Origin: Amycolatopsis umgeniensis
Lineage (GTDB): Bacteria > Actinomycetota > Actinomycetes > Mycobacteriales > Pseudonocardiaceae
Reading direction: 5' to 3'
Length of the DNA stretch: 64,000 bases
Assembly: GCF_014205155.1 (NCBI RefSeq)
Contig: NZ_JACHMX010000001.1
Coordinates: 7,440,001 to 7,504,000, forward strand
Part shown: piece by piece, positions 26,019-34,947 of the stretch
Layout: the number at the start of each line of letters is the position of its first letter
How positions within the stretch are numbered: position 1 is the stretch's first letter
Position numbers and translations under genes: made by a program
Notes under the pieces: model-generated
Database searches by the model: none
Seen by the model: the letters and a program-made list of their open reading frames with translations, nothing else
Told to the model about the DNA's origin: nothing

Positions 26019-27143
26019 TCAACTTCGCCGTTCCGTCACCTGATCGGTTTCGCTCTGCGTTTCTTCGTTCACCGATTGTTCCGAAGCGTGTTCGGCGTCA
26101 CCGTCGGGAGAATCGCCGTTCTGGCGGGGACGCCGGAGCGGGACGGTCGTGCGTTCCCACAGTTTGCGACCCTCTTCGGCGCGGATCCGTTCGCTGGCGC
26201 GTTCCATCTCCAGCCGCCGCCATTTCCGGCGCTGGCGTTTCGTCGCCTTGGCGGGCCACAGTTCCTGGATCGCGCTGTTGAAGTACGCGCCGCCGACCAC
26301 CGCGAGCCCGATGAAGAACATCAACAACAGGAAGGCGATCGGCGCGGCGAGCGCGCCGTAGGTGTAGCCGGTCTTGGTGATCCAGTTCAGGTAGATCCGC
26401 AGGCCGATGCTGGAGAGCAGGAAAACACCCATGGCGAGCATCGCGCCCGGCAGGCCGCGGTGCCACGGCAGCCGTCGCGGCAGCGAGAGTTTGTAGAGCG
26501 TGGTGAGCGCCAGCACGATCATCACGGCCAGCACCGGGTAGTACAGGGTGCCGACCCAGAACGACACCGTGTCGCGCCAGTCGTTCGGGAAGAACTGGGG
26601 GAGCAGATCCGGTCCGATCGCCAGCAGTGGCAGCCCGACCACGAGGATCACCAGCCCGGCCAGGTACAGCAGCAGCGCGAAGATCCGCTGCCAGACGTCG
26701 TTGCGGACGCCGTACTGGTCGTGGGCCACGGTGATCGCGTCGACGAACGACGACATCGCCGACGAGCCCGCCCACAGGGAGATCAGGAAGCCGATGGAGA
26801 CGATCTCGCCCTTGCCGACGAACAGGATGCTGTTGACCGTCGGCTCGATGATGTCGTGGACGGCGTTGTCGCTGAAGATCGTTTTGCTGAAGGTGATGAT
26901 CCGGTCGTGGACCGCGGTCACGACCTCCTGGCCGAACCAGTCGCCGACGAAGCCGAGGCAACCGAGGAGACCGAGCAGCAGCGGCGGCAGCGACAGCGTC
27001 TGCCAGAACGCGGCTTCGGCGGCCTCGGAGAAGATGTTGCCTTCCCACGCCTTGTTGAGCGTGCGGCTGAGCAGGCGCAACGGGCCCCTGCGGACCTTCG
27101 CGACCTCGGCGGCCGGCTCGTCCCGGCCGTTCTCCTCGCTCAT
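26019..27143 (-). CDS. YihY/BrkB family inner-membrane protein
   Basis: A 374-residue membrane protein with about six transmembrane segments between residues 50 and 290, matching YihY/virulence factor BrkB. The characteristic F(W)xxLSLPPLL start, a SISLWAGSSAM-like segment (FLISLWAGSSAMSSFVDAI) and an IYLNW near residue 250 are visible. The tail of about 80 residues is highly charged (KATKRQRRKWRRLEMERASER) and cytoplasmic. The function is unknown; it is not an RNase despite the old RBN label. The ATG at 27141-27143 has GGAGGAG upstream. The charged 15-residue extension further upstream is not used. Confidence 0.88.
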   Translation of the reverse strand: MSEENGRDEPAAEVAKVRRGPLRLLSRTLNKAWEGNIFSEAAEAAFWQTLSLPPLLLGLLGCLGFVGDWFGQEVVTAVHDRIITFSKTIFSDNAVHDIIEPTVNSILFVGKGEIVSIGFLISLWAGSSAMSSFVDAITVAHDQYGVRNDVWQRIFALLLYLAGLVILVVGLPLLAIGPDLLPQFFPNDWRDTVSFWVGTLYYPVLAVMIVLALTTLYKLSLPRRLPWHRGLPGAMLAMGVFLLSSIGLRIYLNWITKTGYTYGALAAPIAFLLLMFFIGLAVVGGAYFNSAIQELWPAKATKRQRRKWRRLEMERASERIRAEEGRKLWERTTVPLRRPRQNGDSPDGDAEHASEQSVNEETQSETDQVTERRS

Positions 27144-27407
27144 GCAGCTCCTCCGCCAGCGCCGAGCGCCCTTGACGGGGTCCAGCATGGTCCATGCCCG
27201 GGCATTCGGCTCGTCACCCCTGGGTTTTCGGGTGAGTAAACCGACAACGGGGGTGGCGCTTCAGGCGTTCCACGGGCCCGGCGGGTAGGCTCACTGGAGT
27301 GCCCTCACCTCAGGCGCCGGCGTCGCGGCCGGATACCAAAGTGGGGGTTTTCGCTTGTGACAGGGCGTGTGACCAGGGGTTTCGGGTGAGGGAGGAGGGG
27401 AACCGGC

Positions 27408-29162
27408 ATGTCTGAAACGGCTGAACGCAATCGAGGCGAGCTGGGCGCGCCTCCCGCGGCGAAGGACAGCACCGCCCGCCCGCTGCGTGCCTGGCAGCGC
27501 CGCGCGCTGACGAAGTACCTGACGAAGAAACCGAAGGACTTCCTGGCCGTCGCGACGCCGGGCGCGGGCAAGACGGTGTTCGGTCTCCGGATCGCCGCCG
27601 AGCTGCTGAGCGACCGGACGATCGAAGCGATCACCATCGTCGCGCCGACTGAGCACCTGAAGCACCAGTGGGCCGCCTCGGCGGCGGCCGCGGGGATCGC
27701 GATCGACTCGAACTTCCGCAACGGCGCCGGCGCCACCTCGCGTGACTACCAAGGTGTCGCGGTGACGTACGCGCAGGTCGCGGCTCATCCGACGCTGCAC
27801 CGCGTGCGCACCGAGAACCGCAAGACCCTGGTCATCCTGGACGAGATCCACCACGGCGGTGACGCGAAGTCCTGGGGCGACGCGATCCGTGAGGCGTTCA
27901 CGCCCGCCGTCCGCCGTCTCGCGCTGACCGGGACCCCGTTCCGCAGCGACGACTCGCAGATCCCGTTCGTCACCTACGAGCCCGACGGTTCGGGCTTCCA
28001 GCGCAGCAAGTCCGACCATTCCTACGGTTACGCCGACGCGCTCGCCGACGGCGTCGTCCGGCCGGTCGTCTTCCTCGCCTACTCCGGCGAAGCCTCCTGG
28101 CGCACGAGCGCGGGGGAGGAGTTCACCGCGCGGCTCGGCGAGCCGCTGACGGCCGAGCAGAACGCGCGGGCCTGGCGCACGGCGCTCGACCCGGCCGGTG
28201 AGTGGGTACCGGCGGTGCTGCAGGCCGCGGACACGCGGCTCGCGCAGCTCCGCGCCAACGGCATCCCGGACGCGGGCGGCCTGGTGATCGCCACCGACCA
28301 GGATTCCGCGCGCGCCTACGCCAAGATCCTCGAGCGCCTCTCCGGCCAGACACCGACGGTCGTCCTCTCCGACGACCCCAAGGCGTCCGGGCGGATCAAG
28401 GAGTTCTCCGATTCGACCGACCGCTGGCTGGTCGCGGTCCGGATGGTGTCGGAGGGCGTCGACGTCCCGCGGCTCGCTGTCGGCGTCTACGCCACGAGCG
28501 CGTCGACCCCGTTGTTCTTCGCGCAGGCCATCGGCCGGTACGTGCGTTCGCGCAAACCGGGCGAGACGGCTTCGGTGTTCCTGCCGAGTGTGCCGGTGCT
28601 GCTGGAACTGGCCAGTGAGCTGGAGGCCCAGCGCGACCACGTGCTCGGCAAGCCGCACCGGGAAAAGGACGGCTGGGAGGACGAACTCCTCGCCCAGGCC
28701 AACCGCACCGAGGACGAGCCGGGCGAGGAAGAGAAGGCGTTCACCTCGCTGGGCGCCTCCGCCGAGCTCGACCAGGTCATCTACGACGGCAACTCCTTCG
28801 GCACCGCGGTGTTCTCCGGTTCCGACGAGGAGCAGGAGTACCTCGGCCTGCCGGGGCTGCTCGAACCGGACCAGGTCCGCGCCCTGCTGCGGAAGCGGCA
28901 GGAAGAGCAGCTCTCGGACGAGAAGCGGCGCAAGCCCAAGGCCGAAGAGGCGGCGCCGGTCGCGCGGCCGCAGTCGGTCAGCGAGCGGCTCGGCGCCCTG
29001 CGCAAGGAGCTGAACGCCCTGGTGGGCGTGATCCACCACCGGACGAGGAAGCCGCACGGCGCGATCCACAACGAACTCCGCCGGATCTGCGGCGGGCCGC
29101 CGACGGCGATGGCGACCGTCGAGCAGCTCGAAGAGCGCATCGTCACCCTCCGCACCTGGTGA
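27408..29162 (+). CDS. DEAD/DEAH-box superfamily 2 helicase
   Basis: A 584-residue SF2 helicase-like ATPase. Motif I is ATPGAGKT at 49-56, motif Ia IVAPTEHLKHQW, motif II DEIH near residue 145, motif III LTGTPF, and in the second RecA domain VRMVSEGVDVPRL (motif V) and QAIGRYVRSRKPG (motif VI). The C-terminal 150 residues include a charged, coiled-coil-like segment (RKRQEEQLSDEKRRKPKAEE) and a final RKELNALV...AIHNELRR region, not a known catalytic domain. Nucleic-acid remodelling is expected; the substrate is unknown. The ATG has GGGAGGAGGGG upstream. No restriction genes are beside it. Confidence 0.88.
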   Translation: MSETAERNRGELGAPPAAKDSTARPLRAWQRRALTKYLTKKPKDFLAVATPGAGKTVFGLRIAAELLSDRTIEAITIVAPTEHLKHQWAASAAAAGIAIDSNFRNGAGATSRDYQGVAVTYAQVAAHPTLHRVRTENRKTLVILDEIHHGGDAKSWGDAIREAFTPAVRRLALTGTPFRSDDSQIPFVTYEPDGSGFQRSKSDHSYGYADALADGVVRPVVFLAYSGEASWRTSAGEEFTARLGEPLTAEQNARAWRTALDPAGEWVPAVLQAADTRLAQLRANGIPDAGGLVIATDQDSARAYAKILERLSGQTPTVVLSDDPKASGRIKEFSDSTDRWLVAVRMVSEGVDVPRLAVGVYATSASTPLFFAQAIGRYVRSRKPGETASVFLPSVPVLLELASELEAQRDHVLGKPHREKDGWEDELLAQANRTEDEPGEEEKAFTSLGASAELDQVIYDGNSFGTAVFSGSDEEQEYLGLPGLLEPDQVRALLRKRQEEQLSDEKRRKPKAEEAAPVARPQSVSERLGALRKELNALVGVIHHRTRKPHGAIHNELRRICGGPPTAMATVEQLEERIVTLRTW

Positions 29163-29253
29163 CGCCCCGTACCAAACGCGATGAAGGCCTCTTCATCGCG
29201 TCCGGCGCGAGAGCACAGGGTCGTGAGCGCCCTAGGTACCTACCGCGGCGGTC

Positions 29254-29393
29254 GGACGACACGCGTGATCGGATGGACGACACGCGTGATCAGGCGGACG
29301 ACTCACCGCGGGACCCGGTCGTACACCGTGTCGTCCGTCCAATCACATGAGTCGTCCGTCCAATCACGCGTGTCGTCCAGCCAGTCACGCGAA
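29254..29393. repeat. CACGCGTGAT array, forward and reverse units (array 1)
   Basis: Two GGACGACACGCGTGATC units and a degenerate third (GGACGACTCACCGCGG) on the left are mirrored by reverse-complement units GTCGTCCGTCCAATCACATG, GTCGTCCGTCCAATCACGCG and GTCGTCCAGCCAGTCACGCG on the right. The whole is an imperfect palindrome of about 140 bp just after the helicase gene. It shares the (A/G)CGTGAT core with the arrays at 39836 and 46519. A small arm GATGAAGG-CCT-CTTCATC precedes it. Confidence 0.8.
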
Positions 29394-29596
29394 ACCGCTG
29401 GTTGGGTCCAGGGGCATCGGCGATCGCGCCAGTAATTCCAGGGCGATCAGCTGCGTCGTTCACCCTGAGTGAGTGGTGGCGGTCACACTGTCAACGGACC
29501 TAGACTTCGTACGTCTTGCTACGGCCACGTTGCCAAACCGTGTCCATTTGATGAGGCTTAATCGATTCAGCCGTCTTCCGCGAAACCCGTTCGGCG

Positions 29597-29623
29597 GCAT
29601 ATGTTGTCGCCCACAACATATGC
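29597..29623. promoter_or_regulatory. Perfect inverted repeat upstream of xylF, probable ROK operator
   Basis: GCATATGTTGT and ACAACATATGC, 11 bp each, are separated by CGCCC and lie 62 bp before the xylF start. The GTTG...CAAC half-site layout resembles operators of ROK repressors such as XylR, and a ROK regulator gene ends the operon. No clear promoter boxes were found around it. Confidence 0.6.
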
Positions 29624-29684
29624 GCGATGGTGCGACCGGTCCGCCAGGATCGCCGCCCGCGAGCAAGATCCGGAAGGAACGAGG

Positions 29685-30818
29685 ATGCGCAGCAGAACCC
29701 TTACCCTCCTCGCCGCGACGGTGGGCGCCGGCCTGGTGCTCTCCGCCTGTGGCGCCAACACCGCGGACTCGGGCAACAGCAATTCCTCGCAGTCCGCGCC
29801 CGCCCCGGGCGGTGCCGCCGCCGGCGGCAAGGTCGGCGTCATCCTGCCGGAGACGGCCACCTCCGCGCGCTGGGAGTCCTTCGACAAGCCGTTCCTGACC
29901 AAGGCGCTCAAGGACGCGGGCTTCGACGCCGACGTCCAGAACGCGCAGGGCGACGTCCAGAAGTTCACCACGCTGGCCGACGGCATGATCGCGCAGAACG
30001 TCAAGGTCCTGATCATCGCCGCCATCAACGGCGAGGTCGGTTCGGCGGTGGCCAAGAAGGCGCAGGCCGCGGGCATCCCGACGATCGACTACGACCGCCT
30101 GAACCTCGGCGGCAGCTCCGACTACTACGTCTCGTTCGACAACGAGAAGGTCGGCCAGCTCCAGGGCCAGGGCCTCGCCGACGCGCTGAAGGACAAGAAG
30201 GGCGCCGAGGTCGTCATGATCGAGGGTGCCCCGACGGACAACAACGCGACGCTCTTCGCCAACGGCCAGAAGTCGGTCCTGCAGCCGAAGTTCGCCAGCA
30301 ACGACCTCAAGCTCGTGCGCGAACAGGCCATCGACAACTGGGACAACCAGAAGGGCGGTCAGACCTTCGAGCAGATCCTGACCGACAACAAGGGCAAGGT
30401 CGACGGCGTCGTCGCCGCGAACGACGGTCTCGCGGGCGCGGTCATCACCGTGCTGAAGAAGAACGGCCTCAACGGCAAGGTCCCGGTCACCGGCCAGGAC
30501 GCCACCGCGGACGGCCTCATGGCGATCCTGCGCGGCGACCAGTACATGACCGTCTTCAAGCCCATCAAGGAAGAGGCCGAGGCCGCGGCGAAGCTCGCCG
30601 TCCTGCTGGCCAAGGGCGACAAGGCGGGCGCCGACGCGCTGGCCACCGGCAAGGCCAAGGACCCGAAGGGCAACCGCGAGGTCAAGTCCGTGCTCCTCGA
30701 GCCGAAGCTGACCACCAAGGAAGGCGTCAAGGAGGTCGTGACGCAGGGCTACGTCAAGGCGGCCGAGATCTGCGGCGGCGACCTGGCGGCGGCGTGCACG
30801 CAGCTCGGTATCTCCTGA
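29685..30818 (+). CDS. xylF: Xylose-type sugar ABC transporter, substrate-binding lipoprotein
   Basis: A 377-residue periplasmic-binding-protein type 1 lipoprotein. Lipobox LSAC gives Cys22, then a Gly/Ser/Ala linker of about 25 residues. The body matches XylF: KVGVILPETATSARW, GMIAQNVKVLIIAAING, IPTIDYDRL, YYVSFDNEKVGQLQG, GAPTDNNATLFANGQ, GVVAANDGLAGAVI and the VTGQDATADG pocket. It binds xylose or a similar sugar outside the membrane. The ATG at 29685 has GGAAGGA upstream; an ATG at 29601 lies inside the operator palindrome and is not used. First gene of the transporter operon. Confidence 0.9.
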   Translation: MRSRTLTLLAATVGAGLVLSACGANTADSGNSNSSQSAPAPGGAAAGGKVGVILPETATSARWESFDKPFLTKALKDAGFDADVQNAQGDVQKFTTLADGMIAQNVKVLIIAAINGEVGSAVAKKAQAAGIPTIDYDRLNLGGSSDYYVSFDNEKVGQLQGQGLADALKDKKGAEVVMIEGAPTDNNATLFANGQKSVLQPKFASNDLKLVREQAIDNWDNQKGGQTFEQILTDNKGKVDGVVAANDGLAGAVITVLKKNGLNGKVPVTGQDATADGLMAILRGDQYMTVFKPIKEEAEAAAKLAVLLAKGDKAGADALATGKAKDPKGNREVKSVLLEPKLTTKEGVKEVVTQGYVKAAEICGGDLAAACTQLGIS

Positions 30819-30906
30819 CCCGTTAAATCCAGACGACCGGGCCGGGGCGTACTCCCGACAGCGCGCCCCGGCCCGGTTCCCACCCGGGAGAATTCGAGAA
30901 ACCCCC

Positions 30907-31680
30907 ATGAGCGAACCCATCCTCGAACTGAAGCAGCTGAACAAGAGCTTCGGGCCGGTCCACGTCCTCCACGACGTGGACTTCAACGTGCGCGCCGGTG
31001 AGGTCACCGCGCTCGTCGGCGACAACGGTGCCGGCAAGTCCACTTTGGTCAAGTCGATCGCCGGCATCCACGGCTACGACTCGGGCACGGTGAAGTTCCA
31101 GGGCGAACAGGTGCACATCCACGGCCCGCGTGACGCCGCGGATCTGGGGATCGAGGTCGTCTACCAGGACCTCGCCCTCGCCGAGAACCTCGACATCGTG
31201 CAGAACATGTTCCTCGGCCGGGAACGCGGCAGCAAATGGCTGCTCGACGAGGCCAGCATGGAGAAGGCCGCCCGCGAGACCCTCGCCTCGCTTTCGGTCC
31301 GCACCGTGAAGTCCGTCCGCACACCGGTTTCGGCCCTCTCGGGTGGGCAGCGGCAGACCGTCGCGATCGCCAAGTCCGTGCTGTGGGACTCGAAGGTGGT
31401 CCTGCTCGACGAGCCGACCGCCGCGCTCGGTGTCGCGCAGACCCGTCAGGTGCTCGACCTCGTCCGCCGCCTCGCGGAACAGGGCCTCGGAGTGGTGCTG
31501 ATCAGCCACAACATGGCCGACGTCTTCGAGGTCGCCGACCGGATCGCGGTGCTCTACCTCGGCCGTCTCGTCGCCGAGGTGCACACCAAGGACGTCACCC
31601 ACGGCCAGGTCGTGGAACTGATCACCGCCGGCCGCTCCGGCGACCTCGGCCTTGCCCGCCCCGAAGCCGCCGTCCTGTGA
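30907..31680 (+). CDS. xylG: Sugar ABC transporter, single-domain ATP-binding protein
   Basis: A 257-residue ATPase with one nucleotide-binding domain: Walker A GDNGAGKST, signature LSGGQRQT, Walker B VVLLDEPTAALG, H-loop ISHNMADV. XylG and RbsA of E. coli are double-domain proteins of about 500 residues, so this is a half-size form that would work as a homodimer. Such forms are common in actinomycete xylose-type importers. It lies between xylF and xylH; its TGA overlaps a possible GTG start of xylH. Only a weak ribosome-binding site (GGGAGAATTCGAG) precedes it. Confidence 0.9.
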   Translation: MSEPILELKQLNKSFGPVHVLHDVDFNVRAGEVTALVGDNGAGKSTLVKSIAGIHGYDSGTVKFQGEQVHIHGPRDAADLGIEVVYQDLALAENLDIVQNMFLGRERGSKWLLDEASMEKAARETLASLSVRTVKSVRTPVSALSGGQRQTVAIAKSVLWDSKVVLLDEPTAALGVAQTRQVLDLVRRLAEQGLGVVLISHNMADVFEVADRIAVLYLGRLVAEVHTKDVTHGQVVELITAGRSGDLGLARPEAAVL

Positions 31681-31697
31681 GTGAGAAAGAACCGGAA

Positions 31698-33158
31698 ATG
31701 ACTGAGACACCTGCAAAGCCCGCCTCGCCGGAGGGGGGCAAGTCGGCGGCCTCCGCGCTCAACCCGTCGGCGGCCATCACGGACTTCGGCATCGACACGA
31801 CATCGATGTCAACGGGTGAGGCGATCGGCGACTACTTCTCCCGGCTCAAGGCGGGACAGCTGGGTTCGCTGCCCGCGCTGCTCGGCCTGCTCGTACTGGT
31901 GATCGTGTTCGCCTCGCTGTCGGACACCTTCCTGACGATGAACAACATCGCGAACCTGATGGCGCAGGGCGCCGGCAAGGCGATCATCGCGATGGGCATC
32001 GTGTTCGTGCTGCTGCTCGGCGAGATCGACCTGTCCGCGGGCACCGCGTCCGGCGTGACCGCCGCCGTCCTCGCGATGCACTACGTGCGCAACGGAAACC
32101 TGTTGGGCGGTATGGGGAACGGCGTGTTCATCACGTTCCTCGTGGTGCTCGCGATCGCCGGTCTGCTCGGGGTGATCCTGCGGATCTGGGCGGGTGTCGG
32201 GTTCGCCGTGCTCGCCATCGCGCTGGTGCTGTCGGGAACGGCCGCCAACCCGTGGATCGAGATCGTGCTCGCGATCAGCGTCGGCGGCGCGATCGGTGTC
32301 CTCACCGGTTTCCTCGTCTCCAAGATCGGTATGCCGTCGTTCGTCGTGACGCTGGCGCTCTTCCTCGCCTGGCAAGGTGTCATCCTCCAGTTCATCGGTG
32401 AGGGCGGCACGCTCGGCATCAGCACCTCGGACGTGCTGTTCAAGGTCGCCAACGGCAATCTGTCCACTTTGGGCAGCTGGATCCTCTTCCTGGTCTTCGC
32501 GGGTGGTTTCGCCGCGGTGAGCCTCGGTCAGCACTTCTCGCGGCTCAAGCGCGGACTGGTCACCCAGCCGACACCGATGGTGCTGTTCAAGGTCGGCGCG
32601 ATCGGCGTGGTCGCCGCGATCGCGACGTACCTGCTGACGCTGAACCGCGCGCCCAACCCGAACATCGTGATCTCGGGTGTCCCGTACGTCGTGCCGATCG
32701 TGCTCACGCTGCTGGTGCTCGGCACCTACGTGCTCAACCGCACGCAGTACGGCCGCCACATCTACGCCGTCGGTGGCAACCGCGAGGCGGCCCGCCGCGC
32801 CGGTATCAACGTCGAGAAGATCCGCGCTTCGGTGTTCGTCATCTGCTCCGCGGTGGCGGCGGTCGGCGCGATCGTCTACTCGTCGAAGGTCGGTTCGGTC
32901 GACCCGCAGGCCGGTGGCCTCAACACGCTGCTGTTCGCGGTCGGTGCCGCCGTCATCGGTGGTACGTCGCTGTTCGGCGGCAAGGGCCGGGTCGTCGACG
33001 CGGTGATCGGTGGGCTCGTCCTCGCGGTCGTCGAGAACGCGCTGGGCCTGCTGAAGCAGTCGGCGGCGGTGGTCAACATCGTCACCGGTCTGGTGCTGCT
33101 GCTCGCGGCAACGGTGGACGCGCTGTCCCGGCGCCGCGCGGCTGCGTCGCCGCGCTGA
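31698..33158 (+). CDS. xylH: Sugar ABC transporter, permease
   Basis: A 486-residue BPD_transp_2 permease with about 11-12 hydrophobic segments. The hallmark GEIDLSAGTASG near residue 116 and the later TQYGRHIYAVGGNREAARRAGI coupling segment are present, and the family's C-terminal GGTSLFGGKGRVVDAVIGG. The long cytoplasmic start (about 45 residues) is polar. The ATG at 31698 is used; a GTG at 31677, overlapping the stop of xylG as GTGA, would add 7 residues. It forms a homodimeric channel for the sugar bound by XylF. Confidence 0.9.
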   Translation: MTETPAKPASPEGGKSAASALNPSAAITDFGIDTTSMSTGEAIGDYFSRLKAGQLGSLPALLGLLVLVIVFASLSDTFLTMNNIANLMAQGAGKAIIAMGIVFVLLLGEIDLSAGTASGVTAAVLAMHYVRNGNLLGGMGNGVFITFLVVLAIAGLLGVILRIWAGVGFAVLAIALVLSGTAANPWIEIVLAISVGGAIGVLTGFLVSKIGMPSFVVTLALFLAWQGVILQFIGEGGTLGISTSDVLFKVANGNLSTLGSWILFLVFAGGFAAVSLGQHFSRLKRGLVTQPTPMVLFKVGAIGVVAAIATYLLTLNRAPNPNIVISGVPYVVPIVLTLLVLGTYVLNRTQYGRHIYAVGGNREAARRAGINVEKIRASVFVICSAVAAVGAIVYSSKVGSVDPQAGGLNTLLFAVGAAVIGGTSLFGGKGRVVDAVIGGLVLAVVENALGLLKQSAAVVNIVTGLVLLLAATVDALSRRRAAASPR

Positions 33159-33169
33159 GTCCGCATGGA

Positions 33170-34351
33170 ATGATGAAGTCCGTGACCAGCACACCCGTTG
33201 CACGACCAGACGAGGTGCGCAGGCACAACCGCACGACCCTGCTCCGGTTGCTGCACGTCAGCGGCCCGAGCACCAGGGCGACCCTGGCCACCGAGCTGGG
33301 GCTCAACCGCAGCACCATCAAGACCCTCGTCGACGGCCTCGCGGAAGCGGGCGTCGTCGAGGAGAGGGTCCCGAGGCCGGGACGAGGGGCGGGCCGCCCC
33401 TCGCTCCTGGTCCTGCCGCAGCCGCACGCGGCGGTGGTGCTCGCGGTCGACCTCCAGGTCGAACACGTGGCGATCGCGCTGGTCGGGTTCGGTGGCCAGA
33501 TCCTCGGGCGCAACAGCTGGAACCTCCGCGGCCGGATGCGGGAGGCCGACGAGGTGATCACGCACGTGATCGAGTCGACCACCATGCTGGCGGGCGACCT
33601 CGGCGTCCAGCCGATCGGCGTGGGGGTGTCCGTGCCCGGCGTCGTCCGCCGGGCGGACGGGCACGTCCACGAGGCGCCCAACCTGCGCTGGACCGACGTG
33701 GCGCTCGGGGAACGGCTGGGCGGTGTGCTGCGCGTTCCCGTCCTGGTCGGCAACGACGCCGAACTCGGCGCCATCGCCGAACACCTGCGCGGTGCCGCGC
33801 GGGGCTCCTCCGACGCCGTGTACGTCTCCGCCGACGTCGGTGTCGGGGGAGGGATCATCGCGGACGGCTCGTCGCTGCGCGGCGGCTCCGGGTACGTCGG
33901 CGAGATCGGGCACATGGCGATCCGCCCCGGCGGCCGTCCCTGCTACTGCGGGTCCAGCGGCTGCTGGGAGACCGAGGTCGGCGAGGCGGCCCTGTGCCGC
34001 GCGCTCGATCTGCCCGAGGACACCCCGCGCGGCGCGATCCTGTTCGAACTGCGCGAACTGGGCCGGGATCCGCACGCGGCCGAGGAGCGGCTCTCCGAGT
34101 TCGCGGAATGGCTGACGCTGGGCCTGGTGAACGTGGTCAACCTGCTCGGCCCGCAGCTGGTCGTGCTGGGCGACCTGCTCACCGTGCTGCCCGATTCGGT
34201 CGTGCGCTCGGTGGCGGCCGAGGTCCGGCGGCGGAGTCTCGTCAGCCGCGCCGTCGGCGGGACTCAGATCGTGAGTTCGGCACTCGGCGCGGACGTGAAG
34301 CTGCTGGGCGCGGCAGAGGCGGCCTTCGAGATGATCCTGGACACGGTCTAG
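33170..34351 (+). CDS. ROK family transcriptional regulator (XylR type)
   Basis: A 393-residue ROK repressor. A winged helix lies near residues 17-75 (RRHNRTTLLRLLHVSGPSTRATLATELGLNRSTIKTLVDGL, read as several parts), then a glucokinase-like sugar-binding domain. This domain contains VDLQVEHVAIALV, VGNDAELGAIAEH, DVGVGGGII and the ROK zinc motif CYCGSSGCWE. It lies 11 bp after xylH, so it probably controls the transporter, with the palindrome at 29597 as likely operator. ATG codons at 33170 and 33173 and a GTG at 33182 are all possible starts. Its stop shares CTAG with the stop of the convergent tetR gene. Confidence 0.88.
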   Translation: MMKSVTSTPVARPDEVRRHNRTTLLRLLHVSGPSTRATLATELGLNRSTIKTLVDGLAEAGVVEERVPRPGRGAGRPSLLVLPQPHAAVVLAVDLQVEHVAIALVGFGGQILGRNSWNLRGRMREADEVITHVIESTTMLAGDLGVQPIGVGVSVPGVVRRADGHVHEAPNLRWTDVALGERLGGVLRVPVLVGNDAELGAIAEHLRGAARGSSDAVYVSADVGVGGGIIADGSSLRGGSGYVGEIGHMAIRPGGRPCYCGSSGCWETEVGEAALCRALDLPEDTPRGAILFELRELGRDPHAAEERLSEFAEWLTLGLVNVVNLLGPQLVVLGDLLTVLPDSVVRSVAAEVRRRSLVSRAVGGTQIVSSALGADVKLLGAAEAAFEMILDTV

Positions 34352-34947
34352 GTCCGCAGGAGACCGGAGAGCAGGGCCACCAGAGCGGCGAGGGACTTCT
34401 CCTTCGCCGCTTCGGGGTCTTCGGCGTGCGCGATCATCAGCGCGGCCTCCGCGCAGGCGCTCAGCACCAATTGCGCCAGCTCCGGGATCGGCGCCGCGAC
34501 CAGCCGCCCCTCCGCGGCGACGGACTCCAGGATCTCCGTGATCAGGCCCAGTCCGTACCGGTTCTCCAGTTCGCGCCATTCCGGCCAGCCGAGGACGGAG
34601 ATGGCGTCGGTGAGCGAGATCCGCACCACCTCGGGCCGAAGGCACAGGTCGAGGAAGCGGCTCAGCGCGCCGAGCGCCGCCGCCCACGGGTCGTCAGCCG
34701 AGCGCAGGACGTCCTGGAGCTCCTCGGTGATCTCCGTTTCGATCTGCTCGATCACGGCGCGGAACAGCCCCTGCTTGTCCCCGAAGTGGTGGTACAGCGC
34801 GCCCCGGGTGACGCCTGCCTCGCGGACGATCTCGTCGGCGGGGACGGCGGCGTAGCCCGGGTCGGCGAACAACTTCCGCGCCGCGGTGATCAGCGCGGCC
34901 TGCGTCGTCTGCGATCGTTCGGTCTGGCTACGTCGTGGCGTGGGCAC
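34348..34947 (-). CDS. TetR family regulator
   Basis: A 199-residue TetR repressor. The helix-turn-helix is VPADEIVREAGVTRGALYHHFGDKQGLF (in parts, residues 37-62), and the C-terminal domain is mostly helical and unassigned. The GTG start lies inside the end of the upstream alpha/beta hydrolase gene (20-bp overlap), so both are made from one transcript. A palindrome at the promoter of that transcript (35799-35815) is the likely operator, giving self-control. The ligand is unknown. Confidence 0.87.
   Translation of the reverse strand: MPTPRRSQTERSQTTQAALITAARKLFADPGYAAVPADEIVREAGVTRGALYHHFGDKQGLFRAVIEQIETEITEELQDVLRSADDPWAAALGALSRFLDLCLRPEVVRISLTDAISVLGWPEWRELENRYGLGLITEILESVAAEGRLVAAPIPELAQLVLSACAEAALMIAHAEDPEAAKEKSLAALVALLSGLLRT

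Noticed and set aside
23485..26043. An 852-codon open frame opposite the RND exporter gene
   Set aside because: It is the antisense of a high-GC coding region; the product is Arg/Asp/Gly-rich with no domain, while the other strand gives a full RND protein.
26019..27143. Ribonuclease BN
   Set aside because: YihY was once called RNase BN in error; the protein is a membrane protein with no nuclease motif.
29254..29393. CRISPR-like array
   Set aside because: Repeats face both directions, spacers are short and unequal, the units vary, and no cas genes are present.
29460..31067. A 535-codon frame opposite xylF and xylG
   Set aside because: Antisense shadow; it runs through the promoter and operator region and has no recognisable domain.
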